DNA from: Methylomonas sp. UP202 | Lineage (GTDB): Bacteria > Pseudomonadota > Gammaproteobacteria > Methylococcales > Methylomonadaceae | Assembly: GCF_029910655.1 (NCBI RefSeq) | Contig: NZ_CP123897.1 | Location: 2,345,547 to 2,409,546, forward strand | Reading direction: 5' to 3' | Length of the DNA stretch: 64,000 bases | Shown: in pieces, positions 63,158-64,000 of the stretch | Position numbering within the stretch: the stretch's first letter is position 1 | Layout: the number at the start of each line of letters is the position of its first letter | Made by a program: the position numbers and the translations under genes | The notes under the pieces: model-generated | The model's database searches: none | What the model was told of the DNA's origin: nothing | Seen by the model: only the letters and a program-made list of their open reading frames with translations

Positions 63158-64000
63158 TTGGATCAACAAACCGCGCCCAAGGTATTCATCAGTTACAGCC
63201 ATGATTCGCCCGGTCATGCGGCGGATGTGCTGGCTCTGGCTAACCAGCTATGCGAAGAGGGTATCGATTGCGAAATCGACCAATACCTTAACGGTGCGCC
63301 AGCCGACGGCTGGATACGTTGGATGGAACGGCAAATCGCATGGGCGGATTTTGTGTTGGTGATTTGTACCGAGACTTATCTGACACGTTTCAAAGGCGAC
63401 GACAGATTAGGCGGCAGAGGCGTGAATATCGAAGGTTTGCTGATCAGCCAAACGCTGTACGATCAATTTCAAAACAATATCAAGTTTCTGCCGCTGATAC
63501 CGGACAACGGCAGCATCGATCACGTACCGCTGATGCTCAAAGGCGGCACGACTTATAGAATCCAGGCGGATTATCTAAATCTGTATCGGGTATTGACCGA
63601 TCAACCGGAAGTGGAGATGCCGCCTCTCGGCCCGCGCGTTGTATTAGCGCCTCAAAATGATCTTCCAAACGATTCTGTAAGGATGATCGCTCCGGAAAAC
63701 GAAACCACTCGGCGGATGAGCGGCTTCGGCCGCGATCCGGACCGCTCCGATACCGGTAGTGCCGACGACTCTCAACGTCAAAACGGTCAGCCGCCGAAAG
63801 CCGATCGAATTCGCGAAGCCGCGCAAGCAAATAATCACAGCGCTCCGCATCAGCGGCAAGCGCTCATCGACTTGCTGACCGAGCAATTGCAGCGCCACGA
63901 TTTACAATCGTTGGTTGCCGATTACGTGGCTCGTATCAATAAGGGATTCAAAACATCCTTTTCCGATGCCGACACATCACAATGCTGGAAAGACTTCGCG
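63158..64000 (+). CDS. SEFIR-domain protein (3' end outside window)
   Basis: 281 codons visible, continuing past the window. Start is TTG 63158, seven bases after AAAGGA; no ATG is in frame near it. Residues 6-150 form a SEFIR domain (TIR relative): KVFISYSHDSPGHAADVLALANQL, GIDCEIDQYLNGAPADGWIRWM, ADFVLVICTETYL, GVNIEGLLISQTLY. Then an acidic, flexible linker and a helical segment (RQALIDLLTEQLQRHDLQSLVADYV) that may be an effector-associated domain. SEFIR/TIR proteins of bacteria are immune or signalling effectors, often joined to NTPase or WD40 modules further on. Its downstream half must be read in the next window. Confidence 0.85.
   Translation, partial: MDQQTAPKVFISYSHDSPGHAADVLALANQLCEEGIDCEIDQYLNGAPADGWIRWMERQIAWADFVLVICTETYLTRFKGDDRLGGRGVNIEGLLISQTLYDQFQNNIKFLPLIPDNGSIDHVPLMLKGGTTYRIQADYLNLYRVLTDQPEVEMPPLGPRVVLAPQNDLPNDSVRMIAPENETTRRMSGFGRDPDRSDTGSADDSQRQNGQPPKADRIREAAQANNHSAPHQRQALIDLLTEQLQRHDLQSLVADYVARINKGFKTSFSDADTSQCWKDFA

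Overview
The window reads as chromosomal DNA of a GC-rich gammaproteobacterium. Gene content (LpxD, RpiA, a LexA2-ImuA-ImuB-DnaE2 cassette, HflKC, HtpX, glycolate oxidase GlcDEF, an MxaD-like periplasmic SRPBCC protein beside a YVTN propeller protein, several cyclic-di-GMP proteins, abundant REP/BIME palindromes with a RAYT transposase) suggests a methanotroph of the Methylomonas/Methylococcaceae type. That placement is inference; no rRNA or methane/methanol oxidation operon lies in the window.

Layout. 1-3612: C-terminal part of a STAND NTPase with 14 WD40 blades, cut by the window edge. 4.1-5.9 kb: ABC exporter. 6-10.5 kb: accessory zone with a 42-bp palindromic tandem array, a RAYT transposase and a truncated second copy flanking a VapBC module, an AT-rich orphan gene, a relic of a type I methyltransferase gene (hsdM), and a second PIN/AbrB toxin-antitoxin pair. 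10.7-15.8 kb: a compact island bounded by ~108-bp direct repeats made from the 3' end of tRNA-Leu(UAA) plus its terminator; it carries a TOTE-type primase-helicase, a small DUF6155-like gene and a HipBA pair with three palindromic operators 50 bp apart. 15.8-29.7 kb: core genes (aminotransferase, ExoI, MxaD-like and YVTN proteins, SOS mutasome operon, MASE3-PAS-GGDEF-EAL protein).

29.7-35 kb: a two-gene RADAR anti-phage system, RdrA (P-loop ATPase) and RdrB (adenosine deaminase), overlapping by one base, followed by a ~0.45-kb non-coding element with 30-bp inverted repeats and several TTATGCAAAG-type 10-mers. 35.9-58.5 kb: housekeeping and signalling genes (FIST + PAS-GGDEF, ACP-like protein, peroxiredoxin, rpiA, lpxD, spermidine-synthase-like membrane protein, an unusual lipoprotein hydrolase, Nudix/PQQ-sugar-dehydrogenase pair, htpX, degenerate EAL protein, glcDEF, FkbM methyltransferase, hflKC, YchJ). 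58.6-60 kb: a scar where truncated sbcD and truncated glycosyltransferase genes flank an IS200-type element. 60.1-62.7 kb: M20 peptidase, SDR, His/Cys-rich lipoprotein. The window ends inside a SEFIR-domain gene that starts at TTG 63158.

Immune and conflict genes are thus spread over the window: STAND/WD40 at the left edge, TA modules and hsdM relic, the tRNA-Leu TOTE/HipBA island, RADAR, and SEFIR at the right edge. The strongest unusual items are the RADAR locus, the tRNA-bounded island with no integrase, and several proteins with altered key residues (ACP-like protein without its serine, hydrolase with Asp in the nucleophile elbow, His/Cys-repeat lipoprotein).
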